Assembly: GCF_009904055.1 (NCBI RefSeq)
Contig: NZ_WYDP01000019.1
Coordinates: forward strand, 17,872-81,871
Length of the DNA stretch: 64,000 bases
Direction: 5' to 3'
Origin: Rubellimicrobium sp. CFH 75288
Lineage (GTDB): Bacteria > Pseudomonadota > Alphaproteobacteria > Rhodobacterales > Rhodobacteraceae
Shown piece by piece: positions 32,129 to 41,790 of this stretch (within the stretch, counting starts at the first letter, position 1; each line of letters starts with the position of its first letter). The translations under genes were made by a program, and so were the position numbers. The notes beneath the pieces were generated by a model. The model was not told the origin of the DNA and searched no databases. It saw nothing but the letters and a program-made list of their open reading frames with translations.

Positions 32129-32542
32129 ATGGAGATCCGCCGACTGTCCGCCGACTATGCCGTCTCTCCCCAGATCGCGCCGGAGGATCTTCCGGCCGTG
32201 GCGGAGGCGGGGTTCCGCACCGTGATCTGCAACAGGCCGGATGCGGAAGTGCCGCCCGGCCTCGGGGCGCAGGCGATCCGGCAGGCCGCCGAGGCCGCGG
32301 GGCTGCGCTTCGTGGAGAACCCCGTCACCCATGCGACGGTGGATGCGGCGCGGATCGCGCGGCAGGCCGAAGCGATGGAGGCGGGTCCCACCCTCGCCTA
32401 CTGCGCCTCGGGCACGCGGTCGGCGATCCTGTGGGCGCTGGGTCAGGCGGGCCGGATGCCGGCCGATGCCATCCTGGCGGCGACGGGGCGGGCGGGCTAC
32501 GACCTCGCGGCGCTGCGGCCGCGCCTGGAGACCGGCGGCTGA
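32129..32542 (+). CDS. TIGR01244/DUF442-family phosphatase- or sulfurtransferase-like protein
   Basis: This 137-residue protein matches the beta-lactamase-hydrolase-associated (BLH/DUF442) family: LSADYAVSPQIAPEDLPAVAEAGFRTVICNRPD at the start and an active-site loop YCASGTRSAILWAL with the nucleophilic Cys and Arg of the dual-specificity phosphatase fold. The family is linked to sulfide or persulfide handling when fused to metallo-beta-lactamase domains. Here it stands alone, divergent from the hydratase-like gene. The substrate is unknown. Confidence 0.8.
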   Translation: MEIRRLSADYAVSPQIAPEDLPAVAEAGFRTVICNRPDAEVPPGLGAQAIRQAAEAAGLRFVENPVTHATVDAARIARQAEAMEAGPTLAYCASGTRSAILWALGQAGRMPADAILAATGRAGYDLAALRPRLETGG

Positions 32543-32559
32543 CGGAAGGCCGAGGGGGT

Positions 32560-33420
32560 TCAGGGCTGCGGCAGGGACGCGGGCCCGGCGCCCCCGGCGG
32601 GCGGGCCGTCGAGCCGGACGGCACGGCGCCCACCCGCCTGACCGAGGCGCGCCGTCGCGCAATCCGTGCCGTCCGGTGCAACCAGCCGGACCGAGGCCGC
32701 ATCCGCCCCCGGCAGCGGCACGACCATCCCTGCCTCCCAGCCCTCGAGCGCGGAAAGCTCCACCGGAATGCGCGCAAGGATCACGTCGAGGCGGGCCTCG
32801 GCCTCCAGAAGCGCGGGCGGTCCGGGGGACGCCGCGACGGGGCGTCGCTCAGGGGCGGGCCGGAGCAGGGTCAGACCGCCCTCGCGCCCCTTGGGGCCCA
32901 GATCGAGGGTCATCCGCACCGCCCGATAGGCGCCGTCGGTCAGGACGAGGGCCGCATCGCGGGCCGAGCCGAGCCGTTCGGCCGGACGGGGAGCCGGACC
33001 GGATGCCGCCCTGTCGGAGACCGCCTCGAACCCGGCCAGAAGCGCCGCGAGGAAGGGCGCGGCCAGCGCGGCATCGGTGCCGGTGGAGGGCCGCGGATCG
33101 GGGGAAAGGGGCGAGGGCGTCCCGGCGAGCTGCGCCTCGATCAGGGCATCGCGCAGACCGGCATCGAGGGCGGCCAGACCCGCCGGGTCGCTGCCCTGCC
33201 GCAGCAGCACGATCAGCAGGTCGTCCCCGAGATCGGCCAGAAGGTCGTCGAGCGGCGCCTCCTCCTGCCGCAGGCCGAGGACGGTCAGGCGCAGTCCGGC
33301 CCCCTGTTCGGCGGCCCGCACCACCGCAAGCCGCAGGCTGCGCGTGCTCCCCTGCGCGTCCGCGCGAAGGCCCCCGGAGCGCAGCAGCCGGCGCAGCCCC
33401 GTCCCCTGCCCCGCCTCCAT
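32560..33420 (-). CDS. FliM/FliN (SpoA-domain) family protein
   Basis: The 286-residue protein has a C-terminal SpoA/C-ring domain: LDVILARIPVELSALEGWEAGMVVPLP followed by DCATARLGQAGGRRAVRL (residues about 205-270), which matches flagellar switch proteins. The N-terminal two thirds resemble the FliM core only loosely and contain a Pro-rich spacer. Motor-switch proteins form the cytoplasmic C-ring; SpoA domains also occur in type III secretion. No other flagellar gene is in the window, so a role in motility is unproven. Confidence 0.7.
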   Translation of the reverse strand: MEAGQGTGLRRLLRSGGLRADAQGSTRSLRLAVVRAAEQGAGLRLTVLGLRQEEAPLDDLLADLGDDLLIVLLRQGSDPAGLAALDAGLRDALIEAQLAGTPSPLSPDPRPSTGTDAALAAPFLAALLAGFEAVSDRAASGPAPRPAERLGSARDAALVLTDGAYRAVRMTLDLGPKGREGGLTLLRPAPERRPVAASPGPPALLEAEARLDVILARIPVELSALEGWEAGMVVPLPGADAASVRLVAPDGTDCATARLGQAGGRRAVRLDGPPAGGAGPASLPQP

Positions 33421-33497
33421 CGTCCACCCCCGGCCGATTCGCGCCTGCCTGAGTCCTGCTTACCGACAAGGCGTTAAGATCGGGTTAACGGGCGCGC

Positions 33498-36182
33498 TCA
33501 TTCGGCCGCCCGGGCCAGGCCGGCCGGCAGGACGACTCGGAAGGCGGCTCCGCCCTGACCGGGCAGATAGGCGATGGACCCGCCCAGCCGGGCCATGACC
33601 TCGCGGCAGATGGCCAGACCGAGTCCGGCGCCGTCCGGTCCTTCGCGCCAGCTGCCGCCGAGGCGGGTGAAGGATTCGAAGACGAGTTCGCGCTCCTCGG
33701 CCGGGATGCCGCGCCCGTTGTCCACGAAGTCCACGATGACCTCGCCCGCGCGCCGCCGCACGGCGATGCGCAGCTCCGGCGAGGGCGCGTCGCAGTACTT
33801 GCGGGCGTTGGAGACGATGTTGATGAAGACCTGCGCGAGGCGGTCGAGATCGGTGACGACCGGCACGATCTCGGAGGAGGGGTCGCGGATCACCCGCAGG
33901 CCCGATCCGGGCAGCACGCCCGCGGCCGCCAGCGCCCGGTCGATGACATCCGAGAGATAGCCCTCGCGCCGGTCGAGGCTGAGCCGGCCCTCCTTGAGCA
34001 CCGACAGGTCCAGGAGGTCGTCGAGCAGCCGCGTCAGGCGCTGGGCCTCGGCCTCGACGATCCCGGCAAAGCGGCGGCGTTCGTCGGGGCGCAGATCCTC
34101 CTCGCGCAGGATGGCCGAAAAGGACCGGATCGCGGTCATCGGGGTGCGCAGCTCGTGGCTGATGCGGCTCAGGAAGGCGTCCTTCTGGGCGGCGAGGCGG
34201 GTGAGCTTGGCATTGGCCTCGCGCAGCGCGCGCGCGGTGCGCTCGGCCTCGGCCGACTTCTGCTCGAGCCGGGCGGAATATTCGATGATCTGCTGCGCCT
34301 CGCCCGCAACGGCCATGAGGTCGTCCACGCTGACCTCGCTGCCCTTGGCCAGTCCGCCGACCATCGCATGGGCGGCCGCGGCTCCGACCGATCCGGCCAG
34401 TTCGCGCTCGAGCCGGGCGAGGAACACGGGCGTGGTGTCGGGCAGGTGGCCCGACTTGCCCTGCCGTTCGGCCTCCTCGCGGAAGAGGTCGAGTGCCGCG
34501 TCGCGGCCCAGCAGGCGGGAGGCGAAGACCAGAAGCGCCTCCGGTTCGGCGGCGGCGCGCCCCAGCGCGCGCGGAGCGGGGCCGCGGTCGAACACGTTGA
34601 CGAAGCTCTCGCCCTGGAGCCGTTCGAGGGGGGTGGGGAAGGTGACCAGCGAGACGAGGACGAACAGCCCCGCATTGACGAGGAGCGACCACATCACGCT
34701 GTGCAGGAGCGGGTCCAGCCCCTCGATGCCGAACAGGGCCCGGGGCCGCAGCCAGGACAGGCCGAAGGCGCCCTCGGCCATCACAGAGGCGGGCAGGACG
34801 CCGAAGGAGGGCAGGAACAGCGTCCAGGCCCACAGGGTCGCGCCGGCGGCGAGCCCTGCCGCCGCGCCGCGTGCGGTCGCGCCGCGCCAGATCACGCCCC
34901 CGACCATCGCGGGCAGGATCTGGGCGACCCCGGCAAAGGCGATCAGGCCGATGGCCGAGAGGGCCGTCCCCGCCCCCGTCAGCCGGAAGTACAGATAGCC
35001 GAGCGCGAGCACGCCCGCGACCGAGAGCCGCCGCGCGATCAGGACCACGCGGCGCAGCTCGCCGGCGGTCTGTTCGGCGGGGCGGGCGCGCAGCCAGAGG
35101 GGGGCGACGATGTGGTTGGAGATCATCGTGGCCAGCGCGATGGTCGCCACGATGACCATGGAGGTGGCCGAGGACAGCCCGCCGAGGAAGCTGAGCAGCG
35201 ACAGCCCCTCCTGTCCCTCCGCCAGGGGCAGCGTCAGCACGAACAGGTCCGGGTTGGACCCGGCCGGCAGCCGCTCGAGCCCGACCACGGCGATGGGCAC
35301 CACGAACAGGCTCATCAGGAAGACATAAAGGGGAAAGGCCCAGCCCGCGACGGCGAGGTGGCGTTCGTCGTCGTTCTCGACGACCATGACCTGGAACATG
35401 CGCGGCAGGGTCAGAAAGGCCGCGGCGGACAGGAAGATGAGGCCCGCCCAGCGGCCGCGTTCGCCCGTCCACATGGGCACCGGAGCGTTCTCGATCCGGG
35501 CGAGCGTCTCGGCCACGCCGCCGGCGAGACCCCACACCACGAAGGCCCCCACGGCGAGAAGCGCCACGAGCTTGACGACCGCCTCGACGGCGATGGCGAT
35601 GACGATGCCGTGGTGGCGCTCGGACGGGTCGAGGTTGCGCGTGCCGAACAGGACGGTGAAGGCCGCAAGGCCCACGGCCGTCCAGAAGGCGACGAGGCGC
35701 AGGTCGCCCGCGACGAGGCCGTTCTCGCCGCGGTCGGCGATGGCGGCAAAGGACAGGCTGATCGACTGGAGCTGGAGCGCGATATAGGGCGTGATGCCGG
35801 CGACCGCGATGGCGGTGACGAGCGCCCCGAGGGGAGCGGACTTGCCGAAGCGCGAGGAGATCAGGTCGGCGATGGAGGTCACCCGCTGGGTGCGGCCGAT
35901 CCGCACGAGCTTGCGCAGCGTCCACCACCAGCCGACCATCACGAGCGAGGGGCCGAGATAGATGGTCAGGAACTCGAGTCCCGAGCGCGCGGCGTAGCCC
36001 ACGGCGCCGTAGAAGGTCCAGGCGGTGCAGTAGATGGACAGCGACAGCGTGTAGACCCAGGGCGAGCGCAGCCAGGCGCCGCGACCCTCGCGCTGGCGCC
36101 GCTCGGCCAGAAAGGCGACGGCGAACAGGAGCGCCACATAGGCGAGCGAGGCGGCGACCAGCGTCTCGAAGCCCAGCGTCAC
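33498..36182 (-). CDS. Sodium/solute symporter-fused sensor histidine kinase
   Basis: This 894-residue inner-membrane protein joins an SLC5/PutP-type symporter domain (about 1-480, around 12-13 helices; start region WTFYGAVGYAARSGLEFLTIYLGP) to a histidine kinase. The phosphoacceptor is H676 in SRISHELRTPMTAIRSF; the ATPase domain shows NIVSNARKY, DNGRGIP and GAGLGLAICREVM. CbrA/CrbS-type proteins couple substrate transport or sensing (histidine, acetate) to gene control. GTG at 36182 overlaps the stop of the small membrane protein gene. It is the third gene of a receiver-small protein-kinase operon. The ligand is unknown. Confidence 0.88.
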   Translation of the reverse strand: MTLGFETLVAASLAYVALLFAVAFLAERRQREGRGAWLRSPWVYTLSLSIYCTAWTFYGAVGYAARSGLEFLTIYLGPSLVMVGWWWTLRKLVRIGRTQRVTSIADLISSRFGKSAPLGALVTAIAVAGITPYIALQLQSISLSFAAIADRGENGLVAGDLRLVAFWTAVGLAAFTVLFGTRNLDPSERHHGIVIAIAVEAVVKLVALLAVGAFVVWGLAGGVAETLARIENAPVPMWTGERGRWAGLIFLSAAAFLTLPRMFQVMVVENDDERHLAVAGWAFPLYVFLMSLFVVPIAVVGLERLPAGSNPDLFVLTLPLAEGQEGLSLLSFLGGLSSATSMVIVATIALATMISNHIVAPLWLRARPAEQTAGELRRVVLIARRLSVAGVLALGYLYFRLTGAGTALSAIGLIAFAGVAQILPAMVGGVIWRGATARGAAAGLAAGATLWAWTLFLPSFGVLPASVMAEGAFGLSWLRPRALFGIEGLDPLLHSVMWSLLVNAGLFVLVSLVTFPTPLERLQGESFVNVFDRGPAPRALGRAAAEPEALLVFASRLLGRDAALDLFREEAERQGKSGHLPDTTPVFLARLERELAGSVGAAAAHAMVGGLAKGSEVSVDDLMAVAGEAQQIIEYSARLEQKSAEAERTARALREANAKLTRLAAQKDAFLSRISHELRTPMTAIRSFSAILREEDLRPDERRRFAGIVEAEAQRLTRLLDDLLDLSVLKEGRLSLDRREGYLSDVIDRALAAAGVLPGSGLRVIRDPSSEIVPVVTDLDRLAQVFINIVSNARKYCDAPSPELRIAVRRRAGEVIVDFVDNGRGIPAEERELVFESFTRLGGSWREGPDGAGLGLAICREVMARLGGSIAYLPGQGGAAFRVVLPAGLARAAE

Positions 36183-36439
36183 GGCTCGTCCCCGTCGGCG
36201 CCCGACCGCAGCAGCCGCGACAGCAGCGCCGCGAGCGCGATCAGCACCGCCCAGAGGCCGAACAGGTAAAGGAGGGCCGCGGCGTTGCCGGGTGCGCCCG
36301 GCTCGCCCGGAGCGCCCCAGGCGAGCGGCACCAGAAGCAGCGCCAGCCCGAGGGCGGGCAGGAGGCGGGCGGCGTCGCGGATGCGTTCGATGCGGTAGCG
36401 GCGACGGTCGAGAAAGGGCGGGCGGGGCTGGCGGGCCAT
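36179..36439 (-). CDS. Small two-helix membrane protein linked to the symporter kinase
   Basis: The 86-residue protein has a basic N-terminus ([26 protein letters not shown]) and two predicted helices (about 25-41 and 52-75). It lies between the receiver (1-base gap) and the kinase (4-base overlap), so it is probably part of the same signalling unit, like small subunits of some solute:sodium symporters. The ATG at 36439 is preferred over an upstream in-frame start inside the receiver gene. Confidence 0.68.
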   Translation of the reverse strand: MARQPRPPFLDRRRYRIERIRDAARLLPALGLALLLVPLAWGAPGEPGAPGNAAALLYLFGLWAVLIALAALLSRLLRSGADGDEP

Positions 36440-36440
36440 C

Positions 36441-36809
36441 TCATCCCCCGGCGAGGCGGCGCACCTCGGCCACGAGTTCGGCATTCGCAAAGGGCTTGGT
36501 CATGAAGCCGGTCGCGCCGAGGCGCAGCGCCAGGTCGCGGTCGCGCTCCTGGCCGCGGGCGGTCAGCATGAGCACGGGAATGGCCGCCGTGACCGGGTCC
36601 GCCCGGAGGTCGCGCAGCACGTCGAAGCCCGACCGCCCCGGCAGCATGGCGTCGAGCACCACGAGTTCGGGCGCCCCGGCCCGCGCCCGGTCCAGCGCGG
36701 TGGCCCCGTCGGCATGCGCGTGGACGGTCCATCCGGCGCGCGTCAGGATGAAGCTCACCGCCTCGACGATGCTGGGCTCGTCCTCCACGAGCAGGACGCG
36801 GCGGGCCAC
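36441..36809 (-). CDS. Single-domain response regulator (receiver only)
   Basis: A CheY-like receiver of 122 residues with E9/D10, phosphoacceptor D53 ([17 protein letters not shown]), T83 (MLTARG) and K105 (FMTKPF). There is no output domain. It is the first gene of the operon with the symporter-kinase and probably takes phosphate from it, acting through protein contact or a phosphorelay. A DNA-binding partner regulator is not encoded nearby. Confidence 0.9.
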   Translation of the reverse strand: MARRVLLVEDEPSIVEAVSFILTRAGWTVHAHADGATALDRARAGAPELVVLDAMLPGRSGFDVLRDLRADPVTAAIPVLMLTARGQERDRDLALRLGATGFMTKPFANAELVAEVRRLAGG

Positions 36810-36881
36810 GACGCTCCTCCCAAGCTGCCGCTCGGGGGAGTATCGGGGCGGACCCCGGACAAGGCAAGGGTGCGCCGGTCC

Positions 36882-38177
36882 CTAGCGGAGAATGGACGGC
36901 TCGCGGCGGCCGGGGCAGCGCTCGCGCAGGCAGAGCCGGCAGCCGGGTCCGACGGGCCTGAGCGGGACGGCGGCCGTCGCCGGCGGCGTCCCCGGCGCGG
37001 GACAGGCGACCATCACCGTCTCGAGGCAGGGCGTCTCGTCGGGCGCGGCCGGCATCCGGTATTCGGCCACGGCATGGCAGAGAAACCGCGCCCCCTCGGC
37101 CTCCGGCATCTCGGCCAGGGCACGAACCGGGCGGCCGGGCTGGGCGAGCGCCTCGAACAGCGGCCAGAACGGGCAGGCCGCCTCGCGCGGCAGGGCGAAG
37201 CCCTCGATCCGACGGCGGTGCAGGAGCGTTCCGCTCGCATCGGCGATGGCGAGCGCGAAGCGGGGATGGCCGCCCGTCGGCGGCAGCGCGACCAGACGCC
37301 GCATCACCTGGACGAGCGGCCGGCCGGTCCGGCGCGCCAGGCGCACGGGGTCGTGCTCCTCCTCGAGGGCGGCCTGTCCGAAGGGGCCGAGCGGCAGGGC
37401 GGCGGCATCCTCGGCGCAGAGCGCGAGCCAGCGCCTGAGCGCCTCGCCCGCAGGTCCCTCCGGCAGCGGCCCCGCCACGGGCTCGCCGGTCTCGATCTCC
37501 GGCAGAAGATGATCGCGTGCATCGAGCCACAGTTCCGCCTCGTCGGGCGGAGACAGCGCGGCCGGCACGCTGCGCTCGGGCGCCTCGAGATAGCGCATGA
37601 GGGCGCGGCTCGCCTCGGCCAGCGCCTCGCTGTCGCCGCGGATGTTGGCCAGAAACCGGTCGCGCCAGTCGCGGTCGAGATCGGGATCGTCCGCCAGGAT
37701 GCCCGACGCCGCGCGGATGGAGGTCACACCCGACAGGACACGGTGGAGCGCGGCGGCGAGATCGCGGTCGTGGCTGAGCCGCGCGGCCAGTTCGGTGACG
37801 CGCAGGCCCAGCGCATCGATGCGCTGCGCCTGATGCAGCACCAGACCGGCCCAGCCGGGAAAGCGCTCGGCCATCTCGCGGACGCGGGACGCCTCGGGCG
37901 CGGGACGCAGCCCCGCCTCCTCGCCCGAGGCCGCGGCGGCGCGCAGGGCCTGGAGGCGGGCCGGGTCGGCCACCTCCGCCAGAAGCGCGGGATCGGTGCG
38001 CAGAACCCGCGCCAGATCGAGCAGCAGCTTGCCGCCGATGCGGCGCCGGCCGTGCTCGATGAGGTTCAGGTAGGACGGGGAGATGCCCACCATCTGGGCG
38101 AGCTCGGCCTGCCTGAGCCCGATCTCCTGCCGGCGCTCGCGGATGCGCGCCCCCATCGGTCCCGGTCCGTCGCCCAT
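36882..38177 (-). CDS. XRE-family regulator of the short-chain fatty acyl (ScfR/RamB-like) type
   Basis: This 431-residue regulator has an N-terminal helix-turn-helix (about 9-63: [25 protein letters not shown]) and the long C-terminal region of the DUF2083 group. It ends in a cysteine cluster, [11 protein letters not shown]. Related regulators sense acyl-CoA status and control propionate or glyoxylate genes. It is divergent from accB-accC with 222 bases between, which makes control of fatty-acid precursor supply an attractive but unproven idea. The ATG at 38177 is used; an ATG seven codons later is also possible. Confidence 0.78.
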   Translation of the reverse strand: MGDGPGPMGARIRERRQEIGLRQAELAQMVGISPSYLNLIEHGRRRIGGKLLLDLARVLRTDPALLAEVADPARLQALRAAAASGEEAGLRPAPEASRVREMAERFPGWAGLVLHQAQRIDALGLRVTELAARLSHDRDLAAALHRVLSGVTSIRAASGILADDPDLDRDWRDRFLANIRGDSEALAEASRALMRYLEAPERSVPAALSPPDEAELWLDARDHLLPEIETGEPVAGPLPEGPAGEALRRWLALCAEDAAALPLGPFGQAALEEEHDPVRLARRTGRPLVQVMRRLVALPPTGGHPRFALAIADASGTLLHRRRIEGFALPREAACPFWPLFEALAQPGRPVRALAEMPEAEGARFLCHAVAEYRMPAAPDETPCLETVMVACPAPGTPPATAAVPLRPVGPGCRLCLRERCPGRREPSILR

Positions 38178-38270
38178 CGCTCCTCCCTGACGGCGAGACT
38201 AGGCCGGCGCGCCCCGGCGCGCCACCGGCGCCGCAGCGGGGTCGCCACGCGGGACGCCGCCCCGGCCGCT

Positions 38271-38299
38271 TTGCAAGACGCCCGCCCTTCGCCTATAGC
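38271..38299 (+). promoter_or_regulatory. Putative accBC promoter
   Basis: TTGCAA (38271-38276) and TATAGC (38294-38299) are separated by 17 bases, 100 bases before the accB start. It is one of the better sigma70 matches in the window. Confidence 0.55.
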
Positions 38300-38399
38300 T
38301 GCCGGACAACCGGCTCCGGTCGCCCGCCGTCACGGGGCGCCGGAAGCGCGGGGCGGGGCCGCGGCGACGGTCGAAAGCGAGGGAAGCAAGGGCAGCCAC

Positions 38400-38900
38400 A
38401 TGGCCGACAAGGACACGCACGACAGCGACGTGAGCTTCATCCGCGCGCTGGCCGAATTGCTGCGGGCCAACGACCTGACCGAGCTCGAGGTCAAGCGCGA
38501 CTTCGGCGAGAACGACAAGCTGGTGGTGCGCGTCTCGCGCGGGGGGCCGCCGGTCGTGGCGCAGATGGCCCTGCCCGCTGCCGCGATGCCCGCACCGGCG
38601 CCCGCCGCCCCGGCCCCGGCGCCCGCCGCCGCGGCGGGGCCTGTCCCGTCCGATCCGGCGGCGCATCCCGGCGCGGTGACCTCGCCCATGGTGGGGACGG
38701 TCTATCTCCAGCCCGAGCCGGGCGCGCCGCCCTTCGTCACCGTGGGCAGCCAGGTCAAGACGGGCGACACGCTGCTCATCATCGAGGCGATGAAGACCAT
38801 GAACCAGATCCCCGCACCCCATGCGGGGACGGTCAAGCGCATCCTGGTCGAGGACGGCGCCCCGGTCGAATACGGCGCCCCCCTCGTGATCATCGAATAG
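38400..38900 (+). CDS. accB: Acetyl-CoA carboxylase biotin carboxyl carrier protein
   Basis: The 166-residue carrier has an N-terminal helical domain ([21 protein letters not shown]), a flexible Ala/Pro linker (about 60-80) and a biotinyl domain whose lysine K132 lies in [11 protein letters not shown]. Biotin on K132 carries CO2 from biotin carboxylase to the carboxyltransferase, making malonyl-CoA for fatty-acid synthesis. accC follows nine bases downstream. Confidence 0.95.
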   Translation: MADKDTHDSDVSFIRALAELLRANDLTELEVKRDFGENDKLVVRVSRGGPPVVAQMALPAAAMPAPAPAAPAPAPAAAAGPVPSDPAAHPGAVTSPMVGTVYLQPEPGAPPFVTVGSQVKTGDTLLIIEAMKTMNQIPAPHAGTVKRILVEDGAPVEYGAPLVIIE

Positions 38901-38909
38901 GCCGGGCGG

Positions 38910-40265
38910 ATGTTCGACAAGATCCTGATCGCCAATCGCGGCGAGATCGCGCTGCGCGTCGTGCGGGCCTGCCGCGAGATGGGCATCCGGTCGGTCGCCG
39001 TCCATTCCACGGCCGATTCGGACGCCATGCACGTGCGCATGGCCGACGAGGCGATCTGCATCGGCCCGCCGCCCTCGGCCCAGAGCTATCTGAGCTTTCC
39101 CGCCATCATCTCGGCCTGCGAGATCACGGGGGCGCAGGCGATCCATCCGGGCTACGGGTTCCTGTCGGAAAACGCGGCCTTCGTGCAGGCGGTGGAGGAT
39201 CACGGCATCGTCTTCATCGGCCCCTCGGCCGAGCATATCCGCATCATGGGCGACAAGATCACCGCCAAGGAGACGGCGCGCAGCCTCGGGATTCCGGTCG
39301 TGCCCGGATCGGAGGGGGGCGTGCCCTCGCTGGCCGAGGCGCGGCGGATCGCCGGGGAGATCGGCTATCCGGTCATCATCAAGGCCACCGCGGGCGGCGG
39401 CGGGCGCGGCATGAAGGTGGCGCGCGACCCGGCCGAGCTGGAGCTGGCCTTCGGCACCGCCCGCTCCGAGGCCAAGGCGGCCTTCGGCAACGACGAGGTC
39501 TATCTGGAGAAGTACCTGGCCCGGCCGCGCCACATCGAGGTGCAGGTCTTCGGCGACGGGCGGGGAACGGGCGTCCATCTGGGCGAGCGCGACTGCTCGC
39601 TCCAGCGGCGCCACCAGAAGGTGCTGGAGGAGGCCCCGAGCCCCGCCATCACCGCCGAGGAGCGCGACCGCATCGGGCGGATCTGCGCGGACGCGGTGGC
39701 GCGTCTGGGCTATTCCGGGGCGGGCACGATCGAGTTCCTCTACGAGGACGGGCAGTTCTTCTTCATCGAGATGAACACGCGCCTGCAGGTCGAGCACCCG
39801 GTGACCGAGGCGATCCTGGGCGTGGACCTGGTGCGCGAGCAGATCCGGGTGGCGGCCGGCCTGCCGCTGAGCTTTGCCCAAGAGGACCTGCGCATCAACG
39901 GCCACGCGATCGAGGTGCGCATCAATGCCGAGAAGCTTCCCCATTTCGCCCCCTCGCCGGGGCGGATCACGCAGTACCATGCGCCCGGGGGCCTCGGCGT
40001 GCGGATGGATTCGGCGCTCTATGACGGCTACCGCATCCCGCCCTTCTACGATTCGCTCATCGCCAAGCTGATCGTGCACGGCCGCGACCGCCCCGAGGCG
40101 CTGGCGCGGCTGGGCCGCGCGCTGGGCGAGCTGATCGTGGACGGGGTGGACACGACAGTGCCGCTCTTCGAGGCGCTGCTGGAGGAGCCGGCCATCCGCG
40201 CAGGCGAGTACGACATCCACTGGCTGGAGCGATGGCTGCGCGAGAGGATGACGGCCGCCTCGTGA
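38910..40265 (+). CDS. accC: Acetyl-CoA carboxylase biotin carboxylase subunit
   Basis: A 451-residue ATP-grasp enzyme of normal length. It starts [26 protein letters not shown], has the Gly-rich ATP loop [12 protein letters not shown], the metal/biotin site [16 protein letters not shown] and a C-terminal [14 protein letters not shown]. It carboxylates the biotin of AccB with bicarbonate and ATP. It is co-transcribed with accB; aat follows 25 bases later and may be in the same unit. Confidence 0.96.
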   Translation: MFDKILIANRGEIALRVVRACREMGIRSVAVHSTADSDAMHVRMADEAICIGPPPSAQSYLSFPAIISACEITGAQAIHPGYGFLSENAAFVQAVEDHGIVFIGPSAEHIRIMGDKITAKETARSLGIPVVPGSEGGVPSLAEARRIAGEIGYPVIIKATAGGGGRGMKVARDPAELELAFGTARSEAKAAFGNDEVYLEKYLARPRHIEVQVFGDGRGTGVHLGERDCSLQRRHQKVLEEAPSPAITAEERDRIGRICADAVARLGYSGAGTIEFLYEDGQFFFIEMNTRLQVEHPVTEAILGVDLVREQIRVAAGLPLSFAQEDLRINGHAIEVRINAEKLPHFAPSPGRITQYHAPGGLGVRMDSALYDGYRIPPFYDSLIAKLIVHGRDRPEALARLGRALGELIVDGVDTTVPLFEALLEEPAIRAGEYDIHWLERWLRERMTAAS

Positions 40266-40290
40266 CCGGCCGCGCCGGGGGGGCGCCGGC

Positions 40291-40875
40291 GTGAGGGGAG
40301 AGGCGCTGTCCCCGGACCTGCTGCTGCGGGCCTACCGGACGGGCATCTTCCCCATGGCCGAGAGCCGGGACGATCCCGACGTGTTCTGGGTCGAGCCGCG
40401 CCGGCGCGGCGTCCTGCCGCTCGACGGGTTGCGGATCTCGCGCAGCCTGGCCCGGACCATCCGGCGGGGGCGCTTCAGGGTCACGTTCGATACGGATTTC
40501 GAGGGCGTGGTCCGCCTCTGCGCCGACCGGACCGAGACCTGGATCAGCCACGCGATCGAACGCGCCTATGGCATCCTGCACCGGGAGGGCCACGCCCATT
40601 CGGTCGAGGTGTGGGACGGAGACGACCTGGCCGGCGGCTGCTACGGCGTCGCCATCGGCGCGGCCTTTTTCGGGGAAAGCATGGCCTCGCGCCGGCCCGA
40701 CGCGTCCAAGGTGGCGCTGGTCGCGCTGGTGGAGAGGCTGCGGGCGGGCGGGTTCCGTCTGCTCGACACCCAGTTCCTGACGCCGCATCTCGCCTCGCTG
40801 GGGGCGGTCGAGGTGGACCGGGCGACCTACCGGCGGCTTCTCGCGGAGGCGACGGCGGCGCCGGCGCGCTGGTAG
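40291..40875 (+). CDS. aat: Leucyl/phenylalanyl-tRNA--protein transferase
   Basis: This 194-residue enzyme transfers Leu or Phe to N-terminal Arg/Lys of proteins, marking them for ClpAP degradation (N-end rule). Typical motifs are [63 protein letters not shown] and [16 protein letters not shown]. The start is GTG at 40291. It is slightly shorter than the usual ~200-230 residues, but no core motif is missing. Confidence 0.92.
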   Translation: MRGEALSPDLLLRAYRTGIFPMAESRDDPDVFWVEPRRRGVLPLDGLRISRSLARTIRRGRFRVTFDTDFEGVVRLCADRTETWISHAIERAYGILHREGHAHSVEVWDGDDLAGGCYGVAIGAAFFGESMASRRPDASKVALVALVERLRAGGFRLLDTQFLTPHLASLGAVEVDRATYRRLLAEATAAPARW

Positions 40876-40879
40876 GGGG

Positions 40880-41344
40880 TCACGACCTCAGGCAGCGCAG
40901 CGCCCAGACGTCGTAGCGCGGATGGTCCATCGCATGCAGGGCGGGCGCCGAGGCGATCAGCCAGCCCTGGAACAGGGTCTCGCCGTCGCGCGCGTCGTGG
41001 ATCGAGACCAGCGCGAAGGCATCGCCCGCGGGATTGTCGGCCGGGTGGCGGCATTCGGCCATGGCGATCACGAGGCTGCCCAGGCGCGCCTCCTCGCCCT
41101 GCCGCAGCTCCAGATCCGCATAGGACCCGTCGATCTTGTCGAGCACCCGCAGCACGCCGCCGGCGGCCCCCGTTGCGGCGCCGGGCGCGGCCGCGACCCG
41201 CTCCGCCGTTGCCTCGTCCGGCCCCTGGACGGGGGCCGTCCGCGTGGGCGGCACGAGCGTCAGCCGCTCCTGGGCGGGGGCGGCCGTCGCGGCCAGAAGG
41301 CCCGACAGCAGGAGCGCGAGCGGTCCCGGCATCCTCCCCGTCAT
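40880..41344 (-). CDS. DUF2155 exported protein
   Basis: The 154-residue protein has a signal peptide (to about APAQE) and the DUF2155 domain: LRVLDKIDGSYADLELRQGEEARLGSL then AECRHPADNPAGDAFA and ALHAMDHPRYDVWALRC. It is periplasmic or envelope-associated, and the function is unknown. It overlaps mlaD by 4 bases and forms an operon with mlaD and the NDUFA12-type gene, an arrangement typical of alphaproteobacteria. Confidence 0.85.
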   Translation of the reverse strand: MTGRMPGPLALLLSGLLAATAAPAQERLTLVPPTRTAPVQGPDEATAERVAAAPGAATGAAGGVLRVLDKIDGSYADLELRQGEEARLGSLVIAMAECRHPADNPAGDAFALVSIHDARDGETLFQGWLIASAPALHAMDHPRYDVWALRCLRS

Positions 41345-41790
41345 CCGTCGCTCCCGGCCGAGACGTATTGCAGCAGGAGGTTGAGCAGGCTGACCGCGCC
41401 CTGCGTGTCCACGATCTCGCCTCCGTCCGGCAGGGCCTCGAAGCTGGCGCCCGGAACGATCTCGACGAAGCTGCCGCCGAGCAGCCCCTCGCTCGCCACG
41501 ACGGCCGAGGAATCCTCCGGAATGGCAAGGCCGCCGAGGAGGGTGAGTTCCGTCTGCGCCCGGAACGTCTCCGGATCGAGGCGGATGGCGCTGACGGAGC
41601 CGATCTTGACCCCCGCCATGCGCACGTCGCTGCCCAGGCTGATCCCTTCCACCGAGCGGAAGCTGGCGGTCAGGCGCTGGCCGCCCGCGGGGGCGGCATA
41701 GCCGGAGGCCTGAACGGCATAGAGCAGAAAGCCGAGCGCCGCCGCCACCACGACCGCGCCGGCCGCGACCTCGACGGGGTTTTCGCGCAT
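41341..41790 (-). CDS. mlaD: MlaD-family lipid-transport protein
   Basis: A 149-residue single-pass membrane protein: one N-terminal helix (about 7-26) followed by an MCE domain (SVEGISLGSDVRMAGVKIGSV; the GVKIG loop is the family hallmark) and a hydrophobic C-terminus (SLLNLLLQYVS) that lines the hexamer pore. MlaD rings shuttle phospholipids between inner and outer membranes with MlaFEB, which are encoded elsewhere. One-base overlap with the upstream gene's stop indicates coupling. Confidence 0.88.
   Translation of the reverse strand: MRENPVEVAAGAVVVAAALGFLLYAVQASGYAAPAGGQRLTASFRSVEGISLGSDVRMAGVKIGSVSAIRLDPETFRAQTELTLLGGLAIPEDSSAVVASEGLLGGSFVEIVPGASFEALPDGGEIVDTQGAVSLLNLLLQYVSAGSDG

Noticed and set aside
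33498..36182. Plain sodium/proline symporter
   Set aside because: The C-terminal half has full histidine-kinase and ATPase motifs in the same frame, so it is a sensor kinase with a symporter-like input domain.
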